From Phycisphaeraceae bacterium (lineage in GTDB: Bacteria; Planctomycetota; Phycisphaerae; Phycisphaerales; UBA1924), in contig JACKHF010000001.1 of the NCBI GenBank assembly GCA_020639155.1, forward strand, positions 1,426,001-1,490,000: 64,000 nucleotides of DNA. The letters run 5' to 3'. The position numbers and the translations under genes were made by a program. The notes beneath the pieces are model-generated. The model searched no databases, had not been told where the DNA came from, and saw only the letters and a program-made list of their open reading frames with translations. Positions 34,827-43,377 of this stretch are shown here, piece after piece (the first letter of the stretch is position 1; each line of letters opens with the position of its first letter).

Positions 34827-36074
34827 ATGGCCACCACCAAACTCGATCACCTTGATGAAACCGCCCGTGCCGGAACGTTTTCCCCCGTTTCAGAACTGCT
34901 CGAGGAACTCAGGGCTGGCAGAATCATCATCCTGTGTGACGATGAACATCGCGAAAACGAGGGTGACATGGTGGTTGCTGCAGAGCACGTGACCCCGGAA
35001 ATCGTCACGTTCATGCTCACCCATGCCCGCGGGTATATGTGCCTGTCACTGACTGAAGCCGACTGTGATCGTCTGGAACTCCACGACCAGGCAGCGGTGA
35101 ATACGTCCGTCCGTGGAACGCCTTTCACGGTTTCGATCGATGGCCATCCAAGGCACGGGTTTACCACCGGGGTGAGCGCTCGCGAGCGTGCTCGGACCAT
35201 CAAACTGGCTCTTGATCCTGAATCGACACCGGACGACTTTGTCAGGCCTGGGCATATCAATCCATTGCGATCCCGCGATGGTGGTGTGCTGGTCAGGACG
35301 GGGCAGACAGAAGGGTCTGTCGATCTGTGCAGGCTTGCTGGACTCCAGCCAGCCGCTCTGATCATCGAGATCATGGGGGATGATGGTGAGATGCTGCGGG
35401 GACCTGCTCTCGCAGACTTTGCACGTCAGCATGGCATCAAAATGGGCACGATTGCGGACATTATCGAGTATCGCCTTGCTCGCGAGAGCCTCGTGCGCAG
35501 GGTGGATACTGGTCCTGACGCGAAGGTGAAAACGCCGTACGGTGAGTTTGACCTGATCGTGTTCGAGAGTCTGGTTGACCCGCTTCCCCACATCGTGCTG
35601 AGTGTTGGAGGCGTTGGCCTGCTGGATTCATCGGGACGTGTGAAGTCGTGCGATGATCCCACGCTTGTTCGTATGCATCGTCGCAACTTGCTTGGCGATG
35701 TCTTCGATGATCCCGGAGCGAGCGAGCACAGTACAGGATCGCTGCTGCGTGCCTCAATGAAGCGGATCCAGGCTGAGGGCAGGGGGTGTATTGTGTACCT
35801 GCGCCCGGAGGGCATCGGAGAGGATCTCGCTCAGAAACTCCTGACGATCCGTCGACCGAAGTTTGAGTCCGGCACCGAGCGTCTGGATCTGACCCACCCC
35901 GATTCGATGGCATCCGGTGCACTTCCCATGGATCAGCGCGAGTTCGGCGTTGGCGGGCAGATTCTCAGGCAACTCGGGCTGACTAGACTTCGGGTGCTGA
36001 CAAACACACCAAAGGCCATGCCGGGTCTCGACGCATTCGGTCTGGAAATTATCGAGCAAGTTCACATCCGATAA
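34827..36074 (+). CDS. RibBA-like protein: DHBP synthase with decayed GTP cyclohydrolase II half
   Basis: A 415-residue two-domain protein. Residues 20-220 are 3,4-dihydroxy-2-butanone-4-phosphate synthase (RibB), which makes the four-carbon unit of riboflavin: DDEHRENEGD at 38-47 and GHINPLRSRDGG near 143 are present. However, the metal-ligand His of the usual GHTEA motif is Gln160 (TGQTEGS). Residues 225-415 align with GTP cyclohydrolase II but lack the three zinc cysteines (HSEC reads HRRN; the CDC region reads GASEHS) and the EGRGIGL loop reads EGIGEDL. The C-terminal half is therefore probably not a cyclohydrolase, as in known RibBX-type fusions. It stands alone, so a separate RibA should exist elsewhere. 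Confidence 0.85.
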   Translation: MATTKLDHLDETARAGTFSPVSELLEELRAGRIIILCDDEHRENEGDMVVAAEHVTPEIVTFMLTHARGYMCLSLTEADCDRLELHDQAAVNTSVRGTPFTVSIDGHPRHGFTTGVSARERARTIKLALDPESTPDDFVRPGHINPLRSRDGGVLVRTGQTEGSVDLCRLAGLQPAALIIEIMGDDGEMLRGPALADFARQHGIKMGTIADIIEYRLARESLVRRVDTGPDAKVKTPYGEFDLIVFESLVDPLPHIVLSVGGVGLLDSSGRVKSCDDPTLVRMHRRNLLGDVFDDPGASEHSTGSLLRASMKRIQAEGRGCIVYLRPEGIGEDLAQKLLTIRRPKFESGTERLDLTHPDSMASGALPMDQREFGVGGQILRQLGLTRLRVLTNTPKAMPGLDAFGLEIIEQVHIR

Positions 36075-36301
36075 GAAAAAGTTTACTCTCGCATCGACCA
36101 TCTTGTACAAATGTCGTCGATATTCCAATCAAATTCCGAACAAATTTACAGCCCCTCACTTTCTTCTGGCTCCTTGAATAGATATTCTGTACCTCCTGTT
36201 GAGCGGCCAACGTGGCATGCGTCAACACCACACAGTGCGGCGAGAGGCTGATGCACACTCCAGCCCGTCGTACCCATCGCACACATACCGGAGATTTTGG
36301 A

Positions 36302-36943
36302 ATGGCACGTACAAGTGGAAACGGGAATGGTCTTCTGGTTCTTGGTCTTGCAGCGGGTCTGGTTGTTGGAGTTGGCGGCACAATGTGGCTGACATCTTCG
36401 AACGCACACGCGGCTCAGCCTGAGATGAAAGCGGATGGCGGCCAGCCGGACGCCATGGATGCCGAAGCGCTGATGCAGCCGAATGAGCATCACAAGAAGC
36501 TGGAGAAGCATGTCGGCACTTGGCGCACCGAAGGCTGGTTCATTATGGATGATCCCACCCAGCGCATACCCATCAACGGAACTTCAGTACAGACGATGGA
36601 GATGGATGGACGTTACATCTTTACGAAGTTTACTGGAGATGAAGCGCCCGATGGCAGTGTCTTTCGAGGTGCGGGTGTCCTTGGTTACGACAACGTCAAG
36701 CAGATGTACTTTGGTTCATGGCTTGACAATATGGGCACCGGCATGATGGTGCAGTATGGCAACATGACAGATGATGGTGAGATCGTTGTCGAAGGCGACT
36801 TTGAGTATGCACCAGGCGAGATAATGACCATGTGCAACCGTACAAAGTTTCTTGATGACAATACGTATGTCGAGAGTTTCTTTATGGTTGTTGGTGGCGA
36901 CGAAGTGATGCAACTTGGCGAGTTGAAGAATACGCGTAAATGA
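36302..36943 (+). CDS. DUF1579 protein with N-terminal membrane anchor
   Basis: A 213-residue protein. A short basic N-terminus and a glycine-rich hydrophobic segment (GLLVLGLAAGLVVGVGGTMW, residues 10-29) form a signal or anchor. The rest matches DUF1579: 'HHKKLEKHVGTWRTEGWF' and 'GYDNVKQMYFGSWLDNMGTG', with a closing strand region. DUF1579 proteins have a lipocalin-like beta-barrel plan and unknown role. ATG 36302 follows GGAG; longer in-frame starts add no conserved sequence. The stop codon lies inside a Fur-like dyad. Confidence 0.8.
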   Translation: MARTSGNGNGLLVLGLAAGLVVGVGGTMWLTSSNAHAAQPEMKADGGQPDAMDAEALMQPNEHHKKLEKHVGTWRTEGWFIMDDPTQRIPINGTSVQTMEMDGRYIFTKFTGDEAPDGSVFRGAGVLGYDNVKQMYFGSWLDNMGTGMMVQYGNMTDDGEIVVEGDFEYAPGEIMTMCNRTKFLDDNTYVESFFMVVGGDEVMQLGELKNTRK

Positions 36944-36955
36944 GATTCATTCTCA
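36941..36955. promoter_or_regulatory. Fur-like dyad 1
   Basis: TGAGATTCATTCTCA, a dyad TGAGA-N5-TCTCA, overlaps the stop codon of the DUF1579 gene. It differs by one base from the 7-1-7 pattern TGAGAAT-N-ATTCTCA found in many Fur boxes. Confidence 0.4.
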
Positions 36956-36975
36956 TCTCGATCATTGGCATTCTT

Positions 36976-36990
36976 TGAGACTCGTTCTCA
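36976..36990. promoter_or_regulatory. Fur-like dyad 2
   Basis: TGAGACTCGTTCTCA repeats the TGAGA-N5-TCTCA plan 35 bases after the first copy, measured start to start. The inner bases fit the Fur pattern less well. The two dyads lie upstream of the second DUF1579 gene. Confidence 0.4.
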
Positions 36991-37034
36991 TTAAGAAACT
37001 GCTCGATCTCCTTGGGTATAAAGCACTTTCTGCT

Positions 37035-37063
37035 CAGCCGCCTGTCTGTTGGACGGGCGGCTG
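37035..37063 (+). terminator. GC-rich hairpin between the DUF1579 genes
   Basis: CAGCCGCCTGTC at 37035-37046 pairs with GACGGGCGGCTG at 37052-37063 with a single wobble and a 5-base loop. No T-run follows, so it may be a weak terminator of the first gene or a structural element in the leader of the second. Confidence 0.5.
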
Positions 37064-37277
37064 ATGTGTTAGCGCAGCGTCTGTATTTTGTTACGCACAA
37101 AAAACTTTGTTCAAACTCAAGCAGAAGAGCAGAAATTCAAGTAGACTGGATGTTCCAATCTGAAGGTTCGCGTTTCAGGGTTGTCGTTGCATGAAACCAT
37201 GTGTCCTGTGCGCATGTATGTTTATATAGAGTGCAGGAACCAACTGAGTTGCTCTGTACGTTACTCGGAGACTCCAC

Positions 37278-37910
37278 ATGAGCGATGGATCGCCACACCT
37301 TGAATACCTGACTGGATGTTGTCGTACAGATGGGACACGTCGCGGTGCGAGCGGAGGGCACGCGGTTCTTGACGTGTTTGCTGGGACATGGGATGCGCGC
37401 AGTTTGTTCTGGATTCGACCCGGCGAAAAACCACTTGAATCAACCGGCACGATGAGCAGCCAGTGGATTCTGGGTGAGCGATACCTTCAGCAGAGATATG
37501 TTGGAGCACAGATGTTCGACCAGGAGTATGCTGGCTGTGGCATCTGGGGGTTTAACTCAACTACCGGCGCGTACGAGTGTGTATGGTGTGATACTGCTGC
37601 GTGCATGATTCTGTTCGAGCGAGGAAGCTTTGACGAGGACAAGAAGGTGTATATCGCGGATTCGTCTTTCATCTCGCCAACAACTGGACAGATCATGCGC
37701 AGACGATCTGTCGTGACGGTTCGATCAAACGACGAGCATGTGCTCGAAACCTACCTCGGGCCTGAACCCGACGCAGATGAGCTGCTGCAGGCAAATGAAT
37801 CCGGCTCAAATCCGTTTGAGTCCGCTCCTGAGGTGCTGCGCGTGTCCTCTCTCGACGACACCTTTGACGCACCGAAGGTGATGGAAATCCGATTTTCCCG
37901 CCGGTCCTGA
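37278..37910 (+). CDS. DUF1579 protein, cytoplasmic type
   Basis: A 210-residue DUF1579 relative of the upstream protein, without signal peptide. Visible family phrases are 'LDVFAGTWDARSLFWI', 'STGTMSSQWILGERYL' and 'GCGIWGFNSTTGAYECVWCD'. Several Cys are present (CGIWGF, VWCDTAAC), which the first copy lacks. GGAG is 8 bases before ATG 37278. Two Fur-like dyads and a strong hairpin lie upstream, so expression may respond to metal. The 186 bases after it contain no recognised feature. Confidence 0.75.
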   Translation: MSDGSPHLEYLTGCCRTDGTRRGASGGHAVLDVFAGTWDARSLFWIRPGEKPLESTGTMSSQWILGERYLQQRYVGAQMFDQEYAGCGIWGFNSTTGAYECVWCDTAACMILFERGSFDEDKKVYIADSSFISPTTGQIMRRRSVVTVRSNDEHVLETYLGPEPDADELLQANESGSNPFESAPEVLRVSSLDDTFDAPKVMEIRFSRRS

Positions 37911-38096
37911 TACCTGCCGAACCGGTCACCATTACGACTTCCTTGGAACGCATCAACTGAAACCTTGCTGAATCCTGACGGACTGTGGAACCGCGCGCAA
38001 CGAGTTGAACATATACTCCAGTCTCTCTACACCGAAACACAGCCCTGATCAGATCGGTCTGGGACGTGCGCAGCAATCGAAGGGGATTCTGCAGGT

Positions 38097-39077
38097 ATGA
38101 TCGAACTGAACAAGCTCCGAAAAAAGTTCGGGCCTATTACCGCGGTTGACGGCATTTCGATGCATGTCGGTCGCGGTGAGGTGCTCGGGTTCCTTGGGCC
38201 GAATGGTGCAGGCAAGTCCACAACCATGAAGATGGTCACGGGCTACCTCTGGCCAACCAGTGGGAACGTGACCGTCGATGGGTATGACGTTGAAAAGGAT
38301 CCGATCGCGGTCAAGCAACGCATTGGGTATCTGCCCGAGGGCGCGCCAGCGTACCCGGACATGACGCCACGCAGCTTCCTGCGATGGGTGGGCGATGTGA
38401 GAGGGCTCAAGGGTCGCGCCCGGACACGGCGGATCGACGAGATTGTTGATCGAGTGCAACTCCGTGGTGTGATGCGTCAACCAATTGATACGCTGTCAAA
38501 GGGATACAAACGCCGTGTCGGGCTCGCCCAAGCGCTGATCCACGATCCGGATGTGCTCATTCTTGATGAGCCAACGGACGGACTCGACCCGAATCAGAAA
38601 CACGAAGTGCGCCAGCTCATCCGCAGGCTCGGCGATGACAAGTGTGTGGTGCTTTCGACACACATTCTTGAAGAGGTCGATGCAGTCTGCACTCGTGCTG
38701 TGATTATTGCAAATGGAAAGCTGGTTGCTGATGACAAGCCCGATGTGCTATGCGCACGATCCCGCTCACACAACACCGTGTACGTGTGTTTGCCGTCAAG
38801 TCAGTTGGTGATGGCACGCAAGCTGAGCGAACTTCCCGATGTTGCTGACGTGCAGTATACGGAGGAGACGAATCCTGGTGAGGTGACGCACGCCGATGAC
38901 CATATTGTTGAGTGCCGAGTCGTGCCGCAGAAAAACGCGTCAATTGCAGGCGCGGTGAATGATAAGCTTCGCTCGCTTGGTGCGACGATCCATGAGATAC
39001 GCGTTGATCATGGGAAGCTCGATGACGTGTTCCGCCAGCTCACAACAACGACATACGTCAAGGAAGGGGGCAACTGA
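38097..39077 (+). CDS. ABC transporter ATP-binding protein, GldA-like
   Basis: A 326-residue ATPase subunit. Walker A is GPNGAGKST near residue 39; the signature is LSKGYKRRVGLAQAL; Walker B is VLILDEPTDGLD; the H-loop is STHILEEVD. The C-terminal 100 residues form the extra domain found in ABC-2 exporters of the GldA/DrrA type. It overlaps the permease gene by one base (A of TGA is the A of ATG) and should power that permease. The four-gene set 38097-42872 is the GldA-GldF-GldG arrangement known from gliding Bacteroidetes but widespread in bacteria that do not glide. Confidence 0.92.
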   Translation: MIELNKLRKKFGPITAVDGISMHVGRGEVLGFLGPNGAGKSTTMKMVTGYLWPTSGNVTVDGYDVEKDPIAVKQRIGYLPEGAPAYPDMTPRSFLRWVGDVRGLKGRARTRRIDEIVDRVQLRGVMRQPIDTLSKGYKRRVGLAQALIHDPDVLILDEPTDGLDPNQKHEVRQLIRRLGDDKCVVLSTHILEEVDAVCTRAVIIANGKLVADDKPDVLCARSRSHNTVYVCLPSSQLVMARKLSELPDVADVQYTEETNPGEVTHADDHIVECRVVPQKNASIAGAVNDKLRSLGATIHEIRVDHGKLDDVFRQLTTTTYVKEGGN

Positions 39078-39817
39078 TGCGCATGACGTGGACTGTGTTC
39101 AAGCGCGAGCTTGCCGGCTACTTCGCGACACCGGTGGCGTATGTATTCATCGTCATCTTCCTTGTATTGGCTGGTACCTTTGCCTTTGCTGAAGAGTTCG
39201 GGGCACTCTACGAGCGAGGCCAGGCGGATCTTGCATCGTTCTTCGTGTTTCATCCGTGGTTATACCTGTTTCTGATTCCCGCACTCTCGATGCGTTTGTG
39301 GGCGGAAGAACGCCATTCGGGTACGTTCGAACTGCTGATGACGCTTCCCATTCCAACGTGGTCGTCGGTCGTGGGCAAGTTCCTTGCAGCGTGGGTGTTC
39401 ACAGGTATTACGCTTGCTCTGACATGCCCGGTGTGGATCACTGTGTGGTATCTTGGGGATCCCGATCACGGGGCTATCGCAGCGGGGTACATCGGCAGCT
39501 TTCTGATGGCTGGTGGATTCCTCGCGATCGGCGCGTGCATGAGTGCTTTGACACGATCGCAGGTCGTTGCGTTTATTCTCTCCGTGGTTGCTTGCTTTGT
39601 GATGCTGCTTGCGGGGCACAACGTTGTGCAGAGCCTGATGGCAGATCGCGTGCCCGAGTTTATCTCTGAAACAATCAAGGGATTCTCGTTCCTGACGCGG
39701 TTTGATTCCATCTCGCGAGGCGTGATCGCACCGAACGATCTTGTGTTTTCGTTCTCGCTCATCGCGGTGCTGCTGGCGGCGAACACGATCATCGTCAACA
39801 TGAAGAAGGCCGGGTGA
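39077..39817 (+). CDS. ABC-2 permease, GldF-like
   Basis: A 246-residue membrane protein with six predicted helices. It opens with MTWTVFKRELAGYFATPVAYVFIV, the amphipathic start typical of ABC-2 permeases, and contains LWAEERHSGTFELLMTLP, a hallmark of the GldF/NosY type. It forms the channel with the ATPase encoded just upstream. The transported substrate is unknown. The next gene, GldG-like, begins 4 bases after its stop. Confidence 0.9.
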   Translation: MRMTWTVFKRELAGYFATPVAYVFIVIFLVLAGTFAFAEEFGALYERGQADLASFFVFHPWLYLFLIPALSMRLWAEERHSGTFELLMTLPIPTWSSVVGKFLAAWVFTGITLALTCPVWITVWYLGDPDHGAIAAGYIGSFLMAGGFLAIGACMSALTRSQVVAFILSVVACFVMLLAGHNVVQSLMADRVPEFISETIKGFSFLTRFDSISRGVIAPNDLVFSFSLIAVLLAANTIIVNMKKAG

Positions 39818-39820
39818 TCC

Positions 39821-41761
39821 ATGAGGACGAAACTCGTTTCCATTGTCGGGCTGGTGTTGCTAGCAGTTGTGCTGCTCGGTGTCAATATCGCAAGCAACCA
39901 GTTCCTGAAGGGCGCTCGTATCGATCTGACCGAGAACAGGCTCTACACACTTTCCGCGGGATCGCGAAAGATTCTGAAGGAAGTTGATGAACCGATCAAG
40001 TTCACGCTGTATCGTTCCAAAGCGGTCGAAGTTGGTGATCCCGGATTCGATGCGTATATGAAGCGCGTCGAGGAGATGCTCGAGGAATACCGGAGTGCTT
40101 CGCGTGGAAAAATTACGTTGAGCATTATCGATCCCGAGCCGGATTCCGACGCCGAAACAGAAGCGCAGCGTCTTGGCGTGCAGGGTGTTCCTGTGCGTGC
40201 GGATGCCCAGTTCTACTTTGGTCTTGTCGGTGAAAACTCGACCGATGGGCGCGAGACCATCCCATTTCTTTCGCCGAACGAGGAGCAACTGCTTGAGTAC
40301 AAACTCACCAAGCTTGTGTACTCGCTCGATCATCCGGACAAGCGCGTGGTCGGCATCATCAGCCCGCTGCAGGTCAACGGCACCGAGTATGACCCTCGCT
40401 CTGGTCAGCCGCCCGTCGAGCCGTGGCGCATCGTCCAGGAGATGAAGTCTGTCTTCGATGTGCGCATGCTTGGGCAGAGCACAGACACACCGCAGATTCC
40501 GGGTCTCCCTCCGCAGCAGGCACCGATCGAGAAGATCGATGATGATGTTGACGTGCTGGTGCTGATCTACCCGAAGAATCTTCCAGAGCAGACACTGCGT
40601 GCGATCGACGCGTACACAACCGCTGGCCGCTCGCTTGTTGTGTTTCTTGATGCCTTGTGCGAGACGGACCAGCCACCGAATGCGCAGCAGAACCCGCTCG
40701 CGGTGCTTGAGATGGAACGCTCAGCAAATCTCAGCACGCTCATGAGCGCGTGGGGTGTTGATCTCGATGTCACACAAGCTGCAGTGGACATGGCGCTCGC
40801 AGCGCGAGGCATGTCGCCCGATCGCAGGCAGATCGTGCCGTATATCCAGCGCATCAACGTCAAGGCAGACCAGACAAACACGAACGATCCGGCGATGTTT
40901 GCGAACCCGAACGCGATCGTGTCGTTCCTGTCTGCAGGTATTCTCACACACGATGAGAAGTCAACAACAGCGTTCGAGCCGTTGATGTCAACGTCAGACC
41001 AATGCATGATCATCAAGAAAGAACGCCTCAAGTACTTTGCAACGCCGCAGGAGCTTGTGGCGGAGTTCGTGCCACGTGGCTCGCCATTGACGCTTGCAGC
41101 ACGGCTCTCTGGCGAGGTGCGTTCGGCGTTTGCAGATGCAGAATCTGAGCCGACGGGCACGATCAACGCGATCGTCTTCTCTGACGTTGATCTGCTCAAC
41201 GATGCGCTCTGGACCCAGCCGATCCAGCTTGGCAATCAGGTCATCTATAACAAGACCGCGTACAACGGTGACATGGTGATGAACGTGCTTGATGCGATGT
41301 CGGGGTCGGACGATCTCATCAGCGTGCGTGCTCGTGGTTCGTTCGCGCGTCCGTTTACATTTGTGCAGGAGATCCAGACCAAAGCAGAGCAACAGTATCT
41401 TGCCAAAGGGCAGGAACTCGATGAGCAGTATCGCAAGCTCAACCAGGAACTCACGCAACTCATCCAGGCGAATCCTGAACAGGTCCAGAACACGGGTCAG
41501 ATTCTTCTGTCGCCCGAGCAACAGGAACGCATGGCAAACCTGCAGACAGAACTCGCTGACATCCGAACGCAGCAGCGTGAGGTGAAGCGGAATCTGCGCG
41601 TCGATGTTGAGAGACTGGGACGAGATCTGAAAATCCTCAACATCGCTGCTGCTCCGGCATGTGTGCTCGTCATCGCCATCTTTGTCGCGATGTACAGGTC
41701 AGGTTTGAGGCGGATGGATCGCGCAAAGGTTGGCAAGAGACTGCAGAGCGCACGCGGATAA
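39821..41761 (+). CDS. GldG-family ABC auxiliary protein
   Basis: A 646-residue protein with one N-terminal and one C-terminal membrane helix (the latter 'IAAAPACVLVIAIFVAMYR') and a large periplasmic part. The N-terminal domain shows the GldG/ABC_transp_aux pattern: 'IDLTENRLYTLSAGSRKIL', 'PIKFTLYRSK' and 'LGVQGVPVRA'. The second domain carries 'DVDVLVLIYPKNLPEQTLRAID' and 'GRSLVVFLD'. A coiled coil (about 530-610) precedes the last helix. It should work with the ABC-2 permease; the role is unknown outside gliding bacteria. Confidence 0.88.
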   Translation: MRTKLVSIVGLVLLAVVLLGVNIASNQFLKGARIDLTENRLYTLSAGSRKILKEVDEPIKFTLYRSKAVEVGDPGFDAYMKRVEEMLEEYRSASRGKITLSIIDPEPDSDAETEAQRLGVQGVPVRADAQFYFGLVGENSTDGRETIPFLSPNEEQLLEYKLTKLVYSLDHPDKRVVGIISPLQVNGTEYDPRSGQPPVEPWRIVQEMKSVFDVRMLGQSTDTPQIPGLPPQQAPIEKIDDDVDVLVLIYPKNLPEQTLRAIDAYTTAGRSLVVFLDALCETDQPPNAQQNPLAVLEMERSANLSTLMSAWGVDLDVTQAAVDMALAARGMSPDRRQIVPYIQRINVKADQTNTNDPAMFANPNAIVSFLSAGILTHDEKSTTAFEPLMSTSDQCMIIKKERLKYFATPQELVAEFVPRGSPLTLAARLSGEVRSAFADAESEPTGTINAIVFSDVDLLNDALWTQPIQLGNQVIYNKTAYNGDMVMNVLDAMSGSDDLISVRARGSFARPFTFVQEIQTKAEQQYLAKGQELDEQYRKLNQELTQLIQANPEQVQNTGQILLSPEQQERMANLQTELADIRTQQREVKRNLRVDVERLGRDLKILNIAAAPACVLVIAIFVAMYRSGLRRMDRAKVGKRLQSARG

Positions 41762-41795
41762 TCAAAGGTACCAGTGAGCAAGTGAGGACAAATCG

Positions 41796-42872
41796 ATGAA
41801 TGCAAAGTCGCTTGGCATGCTGGTGTTTGTTGCTCTGATCGTTGGAGTGATCGCGACGCTTGCGGTATTCCTTCAACAGAAGAACCCCAGCACTGCGTCA
41901 ACAAAGCTGCCGGATGTGTTGTTTGCGTCGCTCGAAGACAAGGTGAACGACATATCGCAGATGCGCATCGAGAACAAGGGCGAAACAGTTACGCTGTCTT
42001 CGAGCGGGAACGGCTGGACTGTCGATTCTTATGAGGGATACCCGGCGCGGTTTGAGCCGGTCAAAAAGCTCATCATGGAGATTGCGCAGGCCAAGCCAGT
42101 CGAGACCAAAACCGATAAGAAAGACCTGCTTGGTCGTCTTGATCTTGATGATCCGTCGCCAGAAAACAGCGCGTCATTGATCACACTCTCAGGCAAGGAT
42201 GGCTCGCCGCTCGCAGCATTGGTGATTGGAAAGACCGACAGCTCAGGTCAGCGGTCGTATGTTCGCAAGGCGGGTGAGACCCAGGCGTATACCGCTGACA
42301 AACGGTTCAGCGTGCTCACGATGGGATCGCAGTGGGTGGATACATCGATCATCAAGCTGCCTCGCACCGACGTCTGGACGGTCACGGTCACACATCCCGA
42401 TGGCGATCAGATCCAGCTCTGGCGTGAATCACCGGACGAATCGAGCTTCACGCTGCTGAATCTGCCCGAGGGCCGAACCGCAAAGCCTGCAAACCAGATC
42501 GGCGCATCGACCAGTGCACTCGCATTTCTCTCGCTGACAAACGTGACAAAGCCCGCGACAGAAGCCGGTCCAGACGAATCACAGATTGAAGCGCTCGGGA
42601 TCACCAGCCCCGATCCCGTCACAGTTGAATACCTCTCGTTTGATCAGTTGAAGGTGGTCTGCACGATCTGGCAGGCTGAGTCCAGCGCGTGGATGATGCT
42701 GCACGCCGAATCAACATCCGATCCGGCAAGCGCTGACGAGATCAACAGTCGCACGCGCGGCTGGCTGTACGAGATCGGGCAGTATGCCGCTACAAATATG
42801 ACACCGAGGCTGGAATCACTACTCGAGCCTGCGTCACCAGGGTCTGGACCGGTTGGTCCTGCAGGAGGATGA
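41796..42872 (+). CDS. DUF4340 membrane-anchored protein
   Basis: A 358-residue protein with a single N-terminal membrane helix (LGMLVFVALIVGVIATLAVF) and a periplasmic region of DUF4340 repeats, for example 'NKGETVTLSSSGNGWTVDSYEGYPA' cited in part and 'LDDPSPENSASLITLSGKDG'. DUF4340 proteins commonly follow gldG-type genes, as here, and are thought to belong to the same envelope complex. It begins 34 bases after the GldG-like stop, so all four genes are probably one operon. The C-terminus is Pro/Gly-rich. Confidence 0.85.
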   Translation: MNAKSLGMLVFVALIVGVIATLAVFLQQKNPSTASTKLPDVLFASLEDKVNDISQMRIENKGETVTLSSSGNGWTVDSYEGYPARFEPVKKLIMEIAQAKPVETKTDKKDLLGRLDLDDPSPENSASLITLSGKDGSPLAALVIGKTDSSGQRSYVRKAGETQAYTADKRFSVLTMGSQWVDTSIIKLPRTDVWTVTVTHPDGDQIQLWRESPDESSFTLLNLPEGRTAKPANQIGASTSALAFLSLTNVTKPATEAGPDESQIEALGITSPDPVTVEYLSFDQLKVVCTIWQAESSAWMMLHAESTSDPASADEINSRTRGWLYEIGQYAATNMTPRLESLLEPASPGSGPVGPAGG

Positions 42873-42877
42873 TTGGA

Positions 42878-43324
42878 TTATTCTGCTTGTTCATCAGCAA
42901 CGATGACAAGCCGGTACAGACGCATCTCGCCCGTCGCGTTGGGCGATTCAATTTCTGCGAGCACAAGACGCTGGGGTGGATCGGCAGCAAAGAACCCGCC
43001 GCCGCGGAAGATCTCGCCGAACTCGTCATGGAACTCAGCGAGTGGGATTGTGAGTGTCTGACCGACCGCGAACTCGTCGACCGGCTTGGAGTACCGCGCG
43101 TTGAGCCAGATCGTGGATGGTCCAAAGTAATGCGAGGTTGTGTTTGTCATTGTCAACGTCTTCACGTGGCGAAAGACCTGGATGTCCATCACGGGTGTTC
43201 GCTCGAGTGCATCCGGGTACGGGCGCTCGTCGCCACGGACTTGCACGCGTGATGAGCACCCAGCGATCAGCATACACAGGGTGCACGCTGAGATTAGTGC
43301 GTATTTGTTCGTTGGAAGGCGCAT
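42878..43324 (-). CDS. Small lipoprotein
   Basis: A 148-residue lipoprotein: ISACTLCMLIAGCSS gives a lipobox with Cys at about 23. The mature part (about 125 residues) has 'MTNTTSHYFGPSTIWLNARYSKPVDEF' cited in part and a beta-like pattern around 'LTIPLAEFHDEFGEIFRGGGFF'. No domain is recognised. The ATG at 43324 follows GAGG at 9 bases; the longer open frame upstream overlaps the divergent dus gene and is ignored. Its end lies 6 bases from the DUF4340 stop (convergent). Confidence 0.7.
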   Translation of the reverse strand: MRLPTNKYALISACTLCMLIAGCSSRVQVRGDERPYPDALERTPVMDIQVFRHVKTLTMTNTTSHYFGPSTIWLNARYSKPVDEFAVGQTLTIPLAEFHDEFGEIFRGGGFFAADPPQRLVLAEIESPNATGEMRLYRLVIVADEQAE

Positions 43325-43377
43325 TTCTATGATCCTCGCACGCAGGCGCAGAGTGCGCGTGCAACGGGATAGTAGGG

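Noticed and set aside
37012..37194. 60-codon open frame between the DUF1579 genes
   Set aside because: TTG start, overlaps a strong hairpin, and has no recognisable sequence.
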